A stretch of 22,015 nucleotides of DNA, taken from Hyphomicrobium_A sp035517115 (GTDB taxonomy: Bacteria; Pseudomonadota; Alphaproteobacteria; Rhizobiales; Hyphomicrobiaceae). The notes under the pieces were generated by a model, which was not told the DNA's origin, did not search any database, and saw only the letters and a program-made list of their open reading frames with translations. The translations under genes and the position numbers were made by a program. Every line of letters starts with the position of its first letter. Within the stretch, counting starts at the first letter, position 1. The DNA lies in the NCBI GenBank assembly GCA_035517115.1, contig DATIZL010000112.1, forward strand, positions 1 to 22,015. The letters run 5' to 3'. Positions 1 through 7,843 of this stretch are shown here, piece after piece.

Positions 1-816
1 CTGCCCGGCTTCGGCATGATCAGCCACGTGGTGTCGACCTTCTCCAAGAAGCCGGTGTTCGGCTATCTCGGCATGGCCTACGCCATGGTCGCCATCGGGC
101 TCGTCGGCTTCATCGTGTGGGCGCACCACATGTACGCGGCCGGCATCAGCGTGAATACGCAGGCCTACTTCGTGTTCGCCACCATGGTGATCGCGGTGCC
201 CACGGGCGTGAAGATCTTCTCGTGGATCGCCACCATGTGGGGCGGGTCGATCAGCTTCCGCGTGCCGATGCTGTGGGCGCTGGGCTTCATCTTCCTGTTC
301 ACCGTCGGCGGCGTCACCGGCGTGATGCTGGCCAATGCCGGCGTCGATCGCGCGCTGCACGACACCTACTACGTGGTCGCTCACTTCCACTACGTGCTGT
401 CGCTGGGCGCCGTCTTCGCCATCTTCGCGGGCTGGTACTACTGGTTCCCGAAGATGACCGGCTACATGTACAACGAGACGCTCGGAAAGCTGCACTTCTG
501 GCTGACCTTCATCGGCGCCAACGTGCTGTTCTTCCCGCAGCACTTCCTCGGCCTCTCGGGCATGCCGCGCCGCTACGCGGACTATCCGGACGCCTTCGCG
601 TTCTGGAACGGCATCTCCTCGGCCGGCGCCTATATCACCTCGTTCGGTACGCTCGTGTTCTTGTTCGGGGTGATCGTCGCCTTCTCGCGGAAGCAGGTCG
701 CGGGCGCCAATCCGTGGGGCGTCGGTGCAACCACGCTCGAGTGGACGCTGCCCTCGCCGCCCGCCTTCCACTCTTACGAGACGCTGCCGCGCATCGAGGC
801 GGCGGGCCACCACTGA
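1..816 (+). CDS. ctaD: Cytochrome c oxidase subunit I (aa3 type), C-terminal part, truncated by window start
   Basis: This is the catalytic subunit of the heme-copper oxidase in the inner membrane, which reduces O2 to water and pumps protons. The frame is open from base 1, so the N-terminal half, including the cross-linked Tyr helix, lies outside the window. Visible family signatures are the CuB-ligand His pair in VWAHHMYAAG (bases 115-144), the K-channel motif VPTGVKIFSW (from about base 196), the heme a3/heme a ligands in AHFHYVLS (about 379-402), and the two propionate-binding arginines in GMPRRYADYP. Several membrane helices are evident. The protein ends GGHH at a TGA. It heads the cluster ctaD-ctaB-coxF-ctaG-ctaE; subunit II (ctaC) is expected just upstream but cannot be seen. 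Identity is essentially certain. Confidence 0.97.
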   Translation: MPGFGMISHVVSTFSKKPVFGYLGMAYAMVAIGLVGFIVWAHHMYAAGISVNTQAYFVFATMVIAVPTGVKIFSWIATMWGGSISFRVPMLWALGFIFLFTVGGVTGVMLANAGVDRALHDTYYVVAHFHYVLSLGAVFAIFAGWYYWFPKMTGYMYNETLGKLHFWLTFIGANVLFFPQHFLGLSGMPRRYADYPDAFAFWNGISSAGAYITSFGTLVFLFGVIVAFSRKQVAGANPWGVGATTLEWTLPSPPAFHSYETLPRIEAAGHH

Positions 817-843
817 GGGTGCGGGCATCGAGGTTCGACAAGG

Positions 844-877
844 GCGACGGGCGGGGCGGTTCGGTTCCGCCCGTTGC
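844..877 (+). other. Inverted repeat in the ctaD-ctaB gap
   Basis: Arms 844-854 (GCGACGGGCGG) and 867-877 (CCGCCCGTTGC) pair over 11 bp with one G-U, around a 12-base loop. No T-tract follows, so it does not look like a full intrinsic terminator. It could be an mRNA processing or stability element, or a partial attenuator, between the abundant subunit I message and the assembly gene ctaB. The 113-base gap it sits in holds no other recognisable feature. Confidence 0.45.
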
Positions 878-929
878 AATAGAAACGGCAAGTTCTGGTT
901 AGGCCCTCGCGCGGGGCCGCAGGTGAGAG

Positions 930-1862
930 ATGCAAGGGACGGGCGTAGAAACCGACATCGGCCGCATAGGGGCGACGACCGGGTCGAGCGTCGGCGATTT
1001 CCTGCAGCTGATGAAGCCGCGCGTCATGTCGCTCGTCGTGTTCTCCGCGCTGACCGGCATGGTCGTCGCGCCCGGCACGATCCACCCGGTGCTCGCCGTC
1101 ATTGCGCTGCTCGCGATCACCATCGGGGCGGGCGCCTCGGGTGCACTCAACATGTGGTACGACGCCGACATCGACGCGCACATGGCGCGCACGGCGGCGC
1201 GGCCCATTCCGCGCGGCCGGCTCACGCGCGACGAGGCGCTGAGCTTCGGCGCCGTGCTCTCCCTCTTCTCCATCTTGACGCTGGGGGTGCTCGTCAACTG
1301 GACGGCGGGCGCGCTGCTTGCCTTCACCATCGCCTTCTACCTCTTCGTCTACACGATGTGGCTCAAGCGGCGCACGCCGCAGAACATCGTCATCGGAGGT
1401 GCCGCCGGCGCCTTTCCGCCGATGATCGGCTGGGCCGCGGTGACGGGCTCGGTGAGCTTCGAGAGCCTGCTGCTGTTCCTCATCATCTTCATGTGGACGC
1501 CCCCGCACTTTTGGGCGCTCGCGCTTTACCGCTGCCGCGACTACGAGCGCGTCGGCGTGCCCATGCTTCCCGTGGTCGCCGGCCCGACGGAGACGCGGCG
1601 CCAGATCTGGCTCTACTCGCTTATTCTCGTGCCGCTGGCCCTGGTGCCGGGGTTCATCGGCCTCGCCGGTCCGGCTTACCTCGCCGCTGCGGCCGGGCTC
1701 GGCGCCACGTTCCTTTATCTCGCTTGGCGCGTGCGCAAGATCACGCAAGGACGCGAGGCGGACACCGCGGCGCGCAACCTGTTCGGCTTCTCGATCCTTT
1801 ATCTCTTCCTGCTCTTCGCCGCGATGCTCGCCGAGCACGTGGCGATGCAGTGGCTCGCTTGA
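930..1862 (+). CDS. ctaB: Protoheme IX farnesyltransferase (heme O synthase)
   Basis: This UbiA-family integral membrane prenyltransferase attaches a farnesyl group to heme B to give heme O, the precursor of the heme A used by the neighbouring oxidase. At 310 residues it matches the family. The first Asp-rich substrate/Mg site is N74-MWYDADID-82 followed by ARPIPRG. A second conserved stretch, YTMWLKRRTPQNIVIGGAAG, lies about 65 residues later, and about eight or nine hydrophobic helices fill the rest. The ATG is preceded by AGGTGAGAG, which serves as the ribosome binding site. It sits 113 bases after ctaD, and coxF begins 10 bases after its stop. This is the standard alphaproteobacterial position for the gene. 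Confidence 0.96.
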   Translation: MQGTGVETDIGRIGATTGSSVGDFLQLMKPRVMSLVVFSALTGMVVAPGTIHPVLAVIALLAITIGAGASGALNMWYDADIDAHMARTAARPIPRGRLTRDEALSFGAVLSLFSILTLGVLVNWTAGALLAFTIAFYLFVYTMWLKRRTPQNIVIGGAAGAFPPMIGWAAVTGSVSFESLLLFLIIFMWTPPHFWALALYRCRDYERVGVPMLPVVAGPTETRRQIWLYSLILVPLALVPGFIGLAGPAYLAAAAGLGATFLYLAWRVRKITQGREADTAARNLFGFSILYLFLLFAAMLAEHVAMQWLA

Positions 1863-1872
1863 GGTCGACACG

Positions 1873-2037
1873 GTGACGCTCGTCATGAACAGCGAAATGG
1901 ACGAGGAGCGGCAGCGCCAGAAGCGGCAGCGGATGCGTTCGATCGCCATCGCGCTGGCGCTCGGTGCGCTGGTGGCCTTGTTCTACATCGCGACCATCGT
2001 GCGTATGGGCGGCAACGTCTTCAACCGGCCGATGTGA
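1873..2037 (+). CDS. coxF: CoxF-like small membrane protein of the cytochrome oxidase cluster
   Basis: This is a 54-residue protein. GTG is chosen as the start because GAGG at 1861-1864 sits 8 bases before it; an in-frame ATG at 1885 would give 50 residues. A very basic and acidic N-terminus (DEERQRQKRQRMR, about residues 10-22) is followed by one membrane helix (about 23-43) and a short tail ending in NRPM. Tiny single-helix proteins occupy this slot between ctaB and ctaG in rhizobial cox clusters, where they are named CoxF. The biochemical role is not established; help in oxidase assembly is inferred from position only. It begins 10 bases after ctaB stops and ends 21 bases before ctaG starts, consistent with co-transcription. 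Confidence 0.8.
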   Translation: MTLVMNSEMDEERQRQKRQRMRSIAIALALGALVALFYIATIVRMGGNVFNRPM

Positions 2038-2058
2038 AGCTCATCGGGAGTTTAGGCA

Positions 2059-2676
2059 GTGACGGCAGAGAACGGCAACGGCGAGGAGAGGATGGAAGCG
2101 CAGCGGCGCCATGGCGTCGTCGTCGTTTCCTGCATCGCCATGGTGGCCGCCATGGCCGGCCTGTCCTACGCCGCGGTGCCGCTCTATCGCCTCTACTGCC
2201 AGGTGACCGGATACCAAGGCACCACGCAGCGCGCGGCAAAGCCGTCGGATACCGTGCTCGACCGCACGCTCACCGTGCGCTTCGATGCCAACGTCTCGCC
2301 CGACCTGCCGTGGCGCTTCGAGCCGCTGCAGAGGAAGCTCGACATCAAGGTAGGCGAGAACACGCTCGCCTTCTACCGGGCCACCAACACCTCCAACCAG
2401 CCGGTGACGGGAACAGCCATATTCAACGTGGCGCCCGAGGCCGTGGGGCTGCATTTCAACAAGGTGCAGTGCTTCTGCTTCACCGAGCAGCGGCTCGAGC
2501 CGGGCGAGTCGAAGGATATGGCGGTCTCGTTCTACGTCGATCCGAGCTTCGTCGAGGACGAGGACACCAAGGAATTTTCCGAGCTGACGCTGTCCTACAC
2601 GTTCTATCCGGCGCAGAAGCCGAAGGAGAAGACCGGGAAGACGGCGTTGGGTGAAACGATACGAGCCGGCGGGTGA
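2059..2676 (+). CDS. ctaG: Cytochrome c oxidase assembly protein CtaG (Cox11 family)
   Basis: This is a copper chaperone that inserts CuB into subunit I on the periplasmic side. It has 205 residues with one N-terminal membrane helix (about 18-40) and a periplasmic immunoglobulin-like domain. Diagnostic features are the AAVPLYRLYCQVTGYQGTT segment just after the helix, with its membrane-proximal Cys, and the copper-binding CFCF motif in NKVQCFCFTEQ. The ending SELTLSYTFYPA is also typical. A GTG start is accepted because GGGAG lies 8 bases upstream and the residues before the helix match the family. It follows coxF by 21 bases and precedes ctaE by 84 bases. Confidence 0.96.
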   Translation: MTAENGNGEERMEAQRRHGVVVVSCIAMVAAMAGLSYAAVPLYRLYCQVTGYQGTTQRAAKPSDTVLDRTLTVRFDANVSPDLPWRFEPLQRKLDIKVGENTLAFYRATNTSNQPVTGTAIFNVAPEAVGLHFNKVQCFCFTEQRLEPGESKDMAVSFYVDPSFVEDEDTKEFSELTLSYTFYPAQKPKEKTGKTALGETIRAGG

Positions 2677-2760
2677 GCCGCCGGAAGCCGCCGCGAGAAG
2701 CGGCGTCATGAAAGGTTGAGCGAGAAACAACACTAACGGGGACTTCGGGAGACTAAGGAA

Positions 2761-3720
2761 ATGGCCGCGACGCACGCTAAGCACCACGACTATCACCTCG
2801 TAAATCCGAGCCCATGGCCGCTGACGGCGTCGATATCGGTGCTGTTCGTAGCCGTGGGACTGATCATCTGGATGCGCTCCATGAGCGGCGGCGCGGGTCT
2901 CTTCGGCGCGCACGGGCCGTGGGTGTTCATCGTCGGCGCCGCTGGGCTAGTGACGACCGCCTTCCTGTGGTGGCGCGATGTCATCCGTGAGGGAACGCAC
3001 GGGGACCACACTCCAGTCGTGCAGCTCCACTTCCGCTACGGCATGATCCTGTTCATCGCCTCCGAGGTGATGTTCTTCGTCGCCTGGTTCTGGGCCTATT
3101 TCGACGCGGCGCTGTTTCCCGCCGGCGTGCACGACCTCTTGAACACGAACGATGTCGTGGGCATGGTCGCGCGCGACCAGCTCACGGGCGGGCACTGGCC
3201 GCCGCAGCCCGTCGACGGCACCGGCGTCACCATCCCGGCGAGCGGCGCGCCGACGCCCGGCATCTTCGAGCACACCTTCGACCCCTGGCACATCCCGCTG
3301 CTCAACACCCTGATCCTATTGAGCTCGGGCGTGACGGTGACGTGGGCGCACCACGCGCTCCTGCACGACAACCGCCGCGGTCTCGTGCTCGGCCTCATCG
3401 TGACCGTTCTCCTGGGCATGACCTTCACCGGCTTCCAGGCCTACGAGTACGCGCACGCCGCCTTCAGCTACGCCGGCCACATCTACGGCTCGACGTTCTT
3501 CATGGCGACAGGCTTCCATGGCGCGCACGTGATCATCGGCTCGATCTTCCTGCTCGTGTGCCTCATCCGCGCGATTGGCGGTGCCTTCACGCCCAAGGCC
3601 CACTTCGGCTTCGAGGCGGCGGCCTGGTACTGGCACTTCGTCGACGTGGTCTGGCTGTTCCTGTTTGCCTGCATCTACGTCTGGGGTGCCGGCCCCAACC
3701 CGGGCGCCCACGGCGCCTAA
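2761..3720 (+). CDS. ctaE: Cytochrome c oxidase subunit III
   Basis: This is a structural subunit of the aa3 oxidase that binds subunit I and stabilises proton uptake. It has 319 residues with seven expected helices. Family signatures include HDYHLVNPSPWPL at the N-terminus, SEVMFFVAWFWAYF with the conserved membrane Glu at 102, the FTGFQAYEY segment, GFHGAHVIIG, and the closing WYWHFVDVVWLFLF helix. A soluble stretch around residues 120-175 (LLNTNDVV to DPWHIP) makes it slightly long. AAGGAA lies directly before the ATG, with GGGAG about 9 bases upstream. It is the last gene of the main cox unit, and a strong terminator begins 20 bases after its stop. Confidence 0.97.
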   Translation: MAATHAKHHDYHLVNPSPWPLTASISVLFVAVGLIIWMRSMSGGAGLFGAHGPWVFIVGAAGLVTTAFLWWRDVIREGTHGDHTPVVQLHFRYGMILFIASEVMFFVAWFWAYFDAALFPAGVHDLLNTNDVVGMVARDQLTGGHWPPQPVDGTGVTIPASGAPTPGIFEHTFDPWHIPLLNTLILLSSGVTVTWAHHALLHDNRRGLVLGLIVTVLLGMTFTGFQAYEYAHAAFSYAGHIYGSTFFMATGFHGAHVIIGSIFLLVCLIRAIGGAFTPKAHFGFEAAAWYWHFVDVVWLFLFACIYVWGAGPNPGAHGA

Positions 3721-3740
3721 GGCACTGCGCGGCTATTGGG

Positions 3741-3776
3741 AGAGCGGGGCGCCCCAACGCCCCGCTCTTCGTTTGT
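3741..3776 (+). terminator. Intrinsic terminator after ctaE
   Basis: A perfect 11-bp GC-rich stem, AGAGCGGGGCG (3741-3751) pairing with CGCCCCGCTCT (3758-3768), encloses a 6-base loop and is followed by the T-rich tail TCGTTTGT. It lies 20 bases after the ctaE stop. It probably ends or attenuates the cox transcript before the DUF983 gene. Confidence 0.8.
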
Positions 3777-3860
3777 CCCCTCCCTTGCCAGCATGCCGCT
3801 GTGTCCCGCCGCCGCGCATGTGCTAAGGCATGGGCAGCGCGGTTGCGCTGCGATCTTTCG

Positions 3861-4244
3861 ATGGGAGTTCCATTGGCTGCTGAGCCCAAAGCCTCGTTGC
3901 TGCGCGCATGGCTCCTGGCGCGCTGCCCGCGCTGCGCCCGCGGGCCGCTCTTCCGCAACGTGCTGGAGCTGCGGGACGGCTGCGACAATTGCGGCATGAG
4001 CTATCGCTTCATCGACACCGGCGACGGCCCCGCCGTGTTTGCGATCTTCATCCTTGGCTTTCTCGTGCTCGGGCTCGCGCTCTACGTTGAGTTCACCTAC
4101 GAGCCGCCGGTATGGGTGCACGTGGTGCTGTGGGGCGCGTTGACCCCATTGATCGCGCTCGTGATCCTGCGCGTCTTGAAGGCGGGGCTCATCGCGCTGC
4201 AGTACAGGCACAAGGCCGAGGAAGGGCGCCTCGCCCAAGACTGA
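3861..4244 (+). CDS. DUF983 family membrane protein with zinc-ribbon cysteines
   Basis: This 127-residue protein matches the DUF983 family. An N-terminal zinc-ribbon-like part has two cysteine pairs, CPRC (22-25) and CDNC (41-44), followed by two hydrophobic helices (about 58-80 and 86-108) and a charged C-terminus. Members are regularly encoded between ctaE and surf1 in Alphaproteobacteria, which suggests but does not prove a role in oxidase biogenesis. The ATG at 3861 gives the usual family length; no strong Shine-Dalgarno sequence is visible. A terminator lies between it and ctaE, so it may have its own weak promoter in the 140-base gap or depend on read-through. SURF1 starts 23 bases downstream. 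Confidence 0.88.
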   Translation: MGVPLAAEPKASLLRAWLLARCPRCARGPLFRNVLELRDGCDNCGMSYRFIDTGDGPAVFAIFILGFLVLGLALYVEFTYEPPVWVHVVLWGALTPLIALVILRVLKAGLIALQYRHKAEEGRLAQD

Positions 4245-4267
4245 CGAGCGATGCCACGGCCAAAGAG

Positions 4268-5002
4268 ATGCTGAGCGAACTCAGATCCAAGGGTCTGTTG
4301 TGGCCCGCCGTGATGACCGTGATCGGCGTCGCGTTCCTTATCGCGCTCGGCAACTGGCAGATGCGCCGGCTCACATGGAAAGAGGGCCTGATCGCGGCCA
4401 TCGCCGAGCGCACGCACGCCGAGCCGGTCCTGCTCGCCGAGGCCGAGCGCCGCGCAGGCGACATCGAGTATTTGCGCGTCTGGGCCAAGGGCACTTACCT
4501 CAACGACCGCGAGCTCGACTTCTACGCCTTTGACGAGCAGGCCGGGCCCGGCTGGCACATCCTCACGCCGCTGCGGCTTGCGGACGGCGGCATCGTGTTC
4601 GTCAACCGCGGCTTTGTGCCGGACGAGCTCAAGGACCCTGCCAAGCGCAAGGAGGGCCAGCTGGCGGGAGAGGTTGAGATTGTCGGGCTCGCCCGCAAGC
4701 CGGAGACGGCCGGCACCTTCACGCCCGCCAATGACACGGCAAAGAACGTCTGGTACTGGCGCGACCTCCCCGCCATGGCCGCGGCGGCCGTCCCTGGTGA
4801 CAAGGCGCGCGTCGTCCCCTTCGTGATCGACGCCGAGCTCGAGCCTCGTTCCCCCGGCGGCTGGCCCAAGGGTGGCACCACGCGGCTCGAGCCGCCCAAC
4901 CGTCACTTGGAGTACGCGCTGACCTGGTACGGGCTTGCCGCGGCGCTCGTCGGCGTTTTCGGAGCGTTCGCTGTCACGCGCTGGCGCCTGCCGCGCGCCT
5001 GA
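4268..5002 (+). CDS. SURF1 family cytochrome oxidase assembly protein
   Basis: This is a membrane assembly factor implicated in heme a delivery to, or stabilisation of, subunit I of aa3 oxidase. It has 244 residues with an N-terminal helix (about 10-28) and a C-terminal helix (about 215-238) flanking a periplasmic domain. Family motifs seen are LGNWQMRRLTWKEGLI after the first helix, PGWHILTPL, VNRGFVP, and NRHLEYALTWYGLA before the last helix. The frame is open farther upstream, but that part only shadows DUF983; the ATG at 4268 puts the first helix where the family has it. GAG is directly adjacent, and no better ribosome site is visible. It lies 23 bases after DUF983, in the same probable transcript. 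Confidence 0.94.
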   Translation: MLSELRSKGLLWPAVMTVIGVAFLIALGNWQMRRLTWKEGLIAAIAERTHAEPVLLAEAERRAGDIEYLRVWAKGTYLNDRELDFYAFDEQAGPGWHILTPLRLADGGIVFVNRGFVPDELKDPAKRKEGQLAGEVEIVGLARKPETAGTFTPANDTAKNVWYWRDLPAMAAAAVPGDKARVVPFVIDAELEPRSPGGWPKGGTTRLEPPNRHLEYALTWYGLAAALVGVFGAFAVTRWRLPRA

Positions 5003-5076
5003 GGGCGGCAAATTCTACCCGGAATCCCGCCGGTTAACGCATCTGTGCGTGGCTCGCCCCTGAGGCCCGTGTTCGC

Positions 5077-5105
5077 TTGTTCGGGCCCCCCCGGCCCTCT
5101 AGGGT
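5077..5105 (+). promoter_or_regulatory. Possible promoter for the thrC transcription unit
   Basis: TTGTTC (5077-5082) and TAGGGT (5100-5105) are separated by exactly 17 bases, 41 bases before the thrC GTG. The match to the sigma-70 consensus is only partial, so this is a candidate. It is the best such pair I noticed in the 144-base SURF1-thrC gap. Confidence 0.35.
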
Positions 5106-5146
5106 GCTCTGCAGCACGCCCACAATCGGCAAGAGACACGCGGCAC

Positions 5147-6559
5147 GTGGATTACATCTCGACCAGAGGCGAAGCCCCGACACTCGGCTTCGACGACGTG
5201 CTGCTGGCGGGCCTCGCGCGCGACGGTGGCCTCTACGTTCCGGAGACTTGGCCCAAGCTCAAGCCCGACGCCATCGCGGCGCTCGCCGGCCGGCCCTTCG
5301 CGGAGGTGGCGGTCGAGGTCATCCACCCGTTCGTCGGCGATGCGCTCTCGCGCGACGAGCTGCACCGCATGACCGAGGAGGCCTACGCCCGCTTTGGGCA
5401 CGCGGCCGTCACGCCGCTCGTGCAGATTGCGCCCAACCGCTTCGTGCTCGAGCTCTTCCACGGTCCCACGCTCGCCTTCAAGGACGTGGCCATGCAGCTC
5501 TTGGCGCGTCTCATGGACCGCGTACTGCAAAAGCGCCGCCGCCGCGCAACCATCGTCGGCGCCACCTCGGGCGATACCGGCGGCGCGGCCATCGAGGCCT
5601 TTCGCGGGTCGGAACGCGTCGACGTGGTGATCTTCTTTCCCGAGGGCCGCGTCTCCGACGTGCAGCGGCGCATGATGACGACGCCGACGGAAGGCAACGT
5701 GCACGCGGTCGCCGTGCGCGGCACCTTCGATGACTGTCAGGCGCTGGTCAAAGGCATGTTCAACGACCATGCCTTCCGCGACCGCACGGCACTGTCGGGC
5801 GTCAACTCCATCAACTGGGCGCGCATCGCCGGTCAGATCACCTACTACTTCGCCGCGGCGGCCGCGCTCGGCGCGCCGCACCGCGCCGTTTCCTTCGCCG
5901 TGCCGACCGGCAACTTCGGCGACATTTTCGCCGGCTATGCGGCCAAGCGCATGGGCCTGCCGGTCGACAAGCTTGTCATTGCCTCGAACGTCAACGACAT
6001 CCTGCCGCGCACGCTTTCTTCCGGCGCCTACGAGATGCGCGAGGTCGTGGCCACCACCTCGCCCTCGATGGACATCCAAGTCTCCTCCAATTTCGAGCGC
6101 TATTTGTTCGAGGCCTCTGACCGCGAAGCCGCTCTCATCCGCGCCAAGATGGGGGCCTTGCGCCAGGAAGGCCGCTTCGATCTGGGGCCGCTCAAAGCCA
6201 AGATGCACCGGGATTTCGCCGCGGTGGCGGCGAGCGAGAAGGACGTGGCGGACGCCATCGGGCGCCTCAGGGACGAGAGCGGCTACCTCATGGATCCGCA
6301 CACCGCCTGCGGTGTGGTCGCGGCCGAGCGCGCGCTGGGCACCGGCGCCGGCACCCCGCAAGTCGTGCTCTCGACCGCGCATCCGGCCAAGTTCCCCGAT
6401 GCGATTGCCGCGATCACGGGAAAGCGGCCCGCGCTGCCCGAGCGTTTGTCGGGCCTGCTCACCGCGCACGAGCGCTTTGCGATCATCGACAACGATCTCG
6501 CAGCGGCCGAGCGCCTCGTCGAGGATGTCACGCGCGCCACCAGCGAGGGCACCGCATGA
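5147..6559 (+). CDS. thrC: Threonine synthase
   Basis: This PLP enzyme converts O-phosphohomoserine to threonine, the last step of threonine synthesis, in the cytoplasm. It has 470 residues from a GTG at 5147. That start is chosen because the family begins with a YISTRGEAP-like sequence immediately after it and because AAGAGA lies about 10 bases upstream; the longer open frame to 5045 has no family match. The PLP lysine is K112 in HGPTLAFKDVAMQL, and the phosphate/cofactor loop is ATSGDTGGAAIEAF. Later motifs include VPTGNFGD and the DPHTACGV stretch. It overlaps the M16 peptidase gene by 4 bases (ATGA). Its partner thrB is about 9 kb away on the opposite strand. Confidence 0.96.
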   Translation: MDYISTRGEAPTLGFDDVLLAGLARDGGLYVPETWPKLKPDAIAALAGRPFAEVAVEVIHPFVGDALSRDELHRMTEEAYARFGHAAVTPLVQIAPNRFVLELFHGPTLAFKDVAMQLLARLMDRVLQKRRRRATIVGATSGDTGGAAIEAFRGSERVDVVIFFPEGRVSDVQRRMMTTPTEGNVHAVAVRGTFDDCQALVKGMFNDHAFRDRTALSGVNSINWARIAGQITYYFAAAAALGAPHRAVSFAVPTGNFGDIFAGYAAKRMGLPVDKLVIASNVNDILPRTLSSGAYEMREVVATTSPSMDIQVSSNFERYLFEASDREAALIRAKMGALRQEGRFDLGPLKAKMHRDFAAVAASEKDVADAIGRLRDESGYLMDPHTACGVVAAERALGTGAGTPQVVLSTAHPAKFPDAIAAITGKRPALPERLSGLLTAHERFAIIDNDLAAAERLVEDVTRATSEGTA

Positions 6560-7824
6560 CGCCCACCATCTCGACGCTGGCGAACGGCCTGCGCGTCGTC
6601 ACGCAGACGATGCCGCATCTCGAGACTGTGTCGCTCGGGCTGTGGGTGGGCGCCGGCGCGCGCCACGAGCGCGAGCGCGAGCACGGCATCTCGCACTTCC
6701 TCGAGCACATGGCCTTCAAGGGGACGAAGCAGCGTACCGCCCAGCAGATCGCCGAGGAGATCGAGGAGGTGGGCGGCGAGCTCAATGCCGCAACAAGCCT
6801 CGAGACCACCGCTTATTTTGCGCGCGTGCTGAAGGGGGACGAGGGCGTCGCGCTCGGGCTGATCGCCGACATCCTGCAGAAGGCTGCCTTCGGCGCCCCC
6901 GAGCTCGAGGGCGAGCGGCAGGTGATCCTGCAGGAGATCGCGGCGACGCGGGACAGCCCCGATGATGTGGCCTACGACCTCCTGCACGACGCCGCTTTTC
7001 CGAGCCAACCCTTGGGCAGGGCGATTCTCGGCACGCCCGAGAGCGTCAAACGCTTCACCGCGGCCGATCTCAGGGGCTTCCTGCGCCGCCGCTATCGTCC
7101 TGAAAACATGGTGCTTTCCGCCGCGGGTGCTGTGCACCACGCGAGCATTCTCCGCCACGCTGAAGCCCTATTCGGCGGGCTCACTGGCAGCGGGCGAGCC
7201 GCGCGGGAGCAAGCGGCGGCGTACGTAGGGGGAACACGCGTTTCGGAGAAGCCTTTCGAGCAGAGCCATCTCTTGATCGGTTTTCCCGCTCCCTCCTACC
7301 GCGAGCGGGAGTTCTACACCGCGCAGGTGTTCTCGGGGCTGTTCGGGGGTGGAATGTCTTCCCGCCTGTTCCAGGAGGTCCGCGAGAAGCGCGGGCTTTG
7401 TTACGCGATCTATTCGACCGCCTGGGGCCTCAAGGACGCCGGGCTCTTTGGACTGCATGCGGCCACGGGAGCGCAACTGATGGGCAAGCTCATCGACGTC
7501 GTGGGAGCCGAGCTGAAGCGCGCGGCAGAGGCGGCGCCGAGCGCGCCGGAGCTGGCGCGCTCCAAGGCGCAACTCAAGGCCGGCCTGCTCATGGGGTTGG
7601 AAAGCTCGTCCGCACGCGCCGAGCAGATGGCGCGCCAGCTCTTGAGCCACGGCCGCGTCGTACCGGCGGACGAGCTCATTGCCGCGGTCGACGACGTGAC
7701 GCCCGAGCGCGTGCGTGATTTCGCGGCGAAGCTTTTCGCAAGCCCGCCCTCGATCGTGGTCGTCGGTAGCGGCAAGAAATCACTCAAGTACGCGCGTCAG
7801 GCCGAGAGCATGGCGCACCACTAG
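6556..7824 (+). CDS. M16 family zinc metallopeptidase (processing-peptidase-like)
   Basis: This 422-residue protein is related to the beta subunit of the mitochondrial processing peptidase. The inverted zinc motif is complete: HFLEH at residues 47-51 (H47, E50, H51), with the third ligand E127 in VILQEIAA, 76 residues after H51 as in the family. The C-terminal M16 repeat contains the typical SRLFQEVREKRGLCYAIYS segment. There is no signal peptide, so it should act in the cytoplasm on peptides or small proteins; the real substrate is unknown. The start overlaps the thrC stop as ATGA, with GAGGG just upstream, so translation is probably coupled. The acetyltransferase gene follows after 19 bases. 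Confidence 0.94.
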   Translation: MTPTISTLANGLRVVTQTMPHLETVSLGLWVGAGARHEREREHGISHFLEHMAFKGTKQRTAQQIAEEIEEVGGELNAATSLETTAYFARVLKGDEGVALGLIADILQKAAFGAPELEGERQVILQEIAATRDSPDDVAYDLLHDAAFPSQPLGRAILGTPESVKRFTAADLRGFLRRRYRPENMVLSAAGAVHHASILRHAEALFGGLTGSGRAAREQAAAYVGGTRVSEKPFEQSHLLIGFPAPSYREREFYTAQVFSGLFGGGMSSRLFQEVREKRGLCYAIYSTAWGLKDAGLFGLHAATGAQLMGKLIDVVGAELKRAAEAAPSAPELARSKAQLKAGLLMGLESSSARAEQMARQLLSHGRVVPADELIAAVDDVTPERVRDFAAKLFASPPSIVVVGSGKKSLKYARQAESMAHH

Positions 7825-7843
7825 CCCTTGAAGGGAGCGGCGC

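Noticed and set aside
774..1949. Long minus-strand open frame (391 codons) opposite ctaB
   Set aside because: It is the antisense shadow of a certain gene in GC-rich DNA: Arg/His/Glu-rich, with no recognisable fold.
5045..5146. Longer N-terminus for threonine synthase
   Set aside because: The added residues do not resemble the family, and the GTG at 5147 is followed at once by the conserved YISTRGEAP start.
5099..6469. Long minus-strand open frame (456 codons) opposite thrC
   Set aside because: Mirror-frame composition (runs of R, G, E, H) and full overlap with thrC; no motif or ribosome site.
6661..6690. GAGCGCGAGCGCGAGCAC repeat-like run in the M16 gene
   Set aside because: It encodes the HEREREH stretch just before the zinc motif, a normal part of this family, not a DNA repeat.
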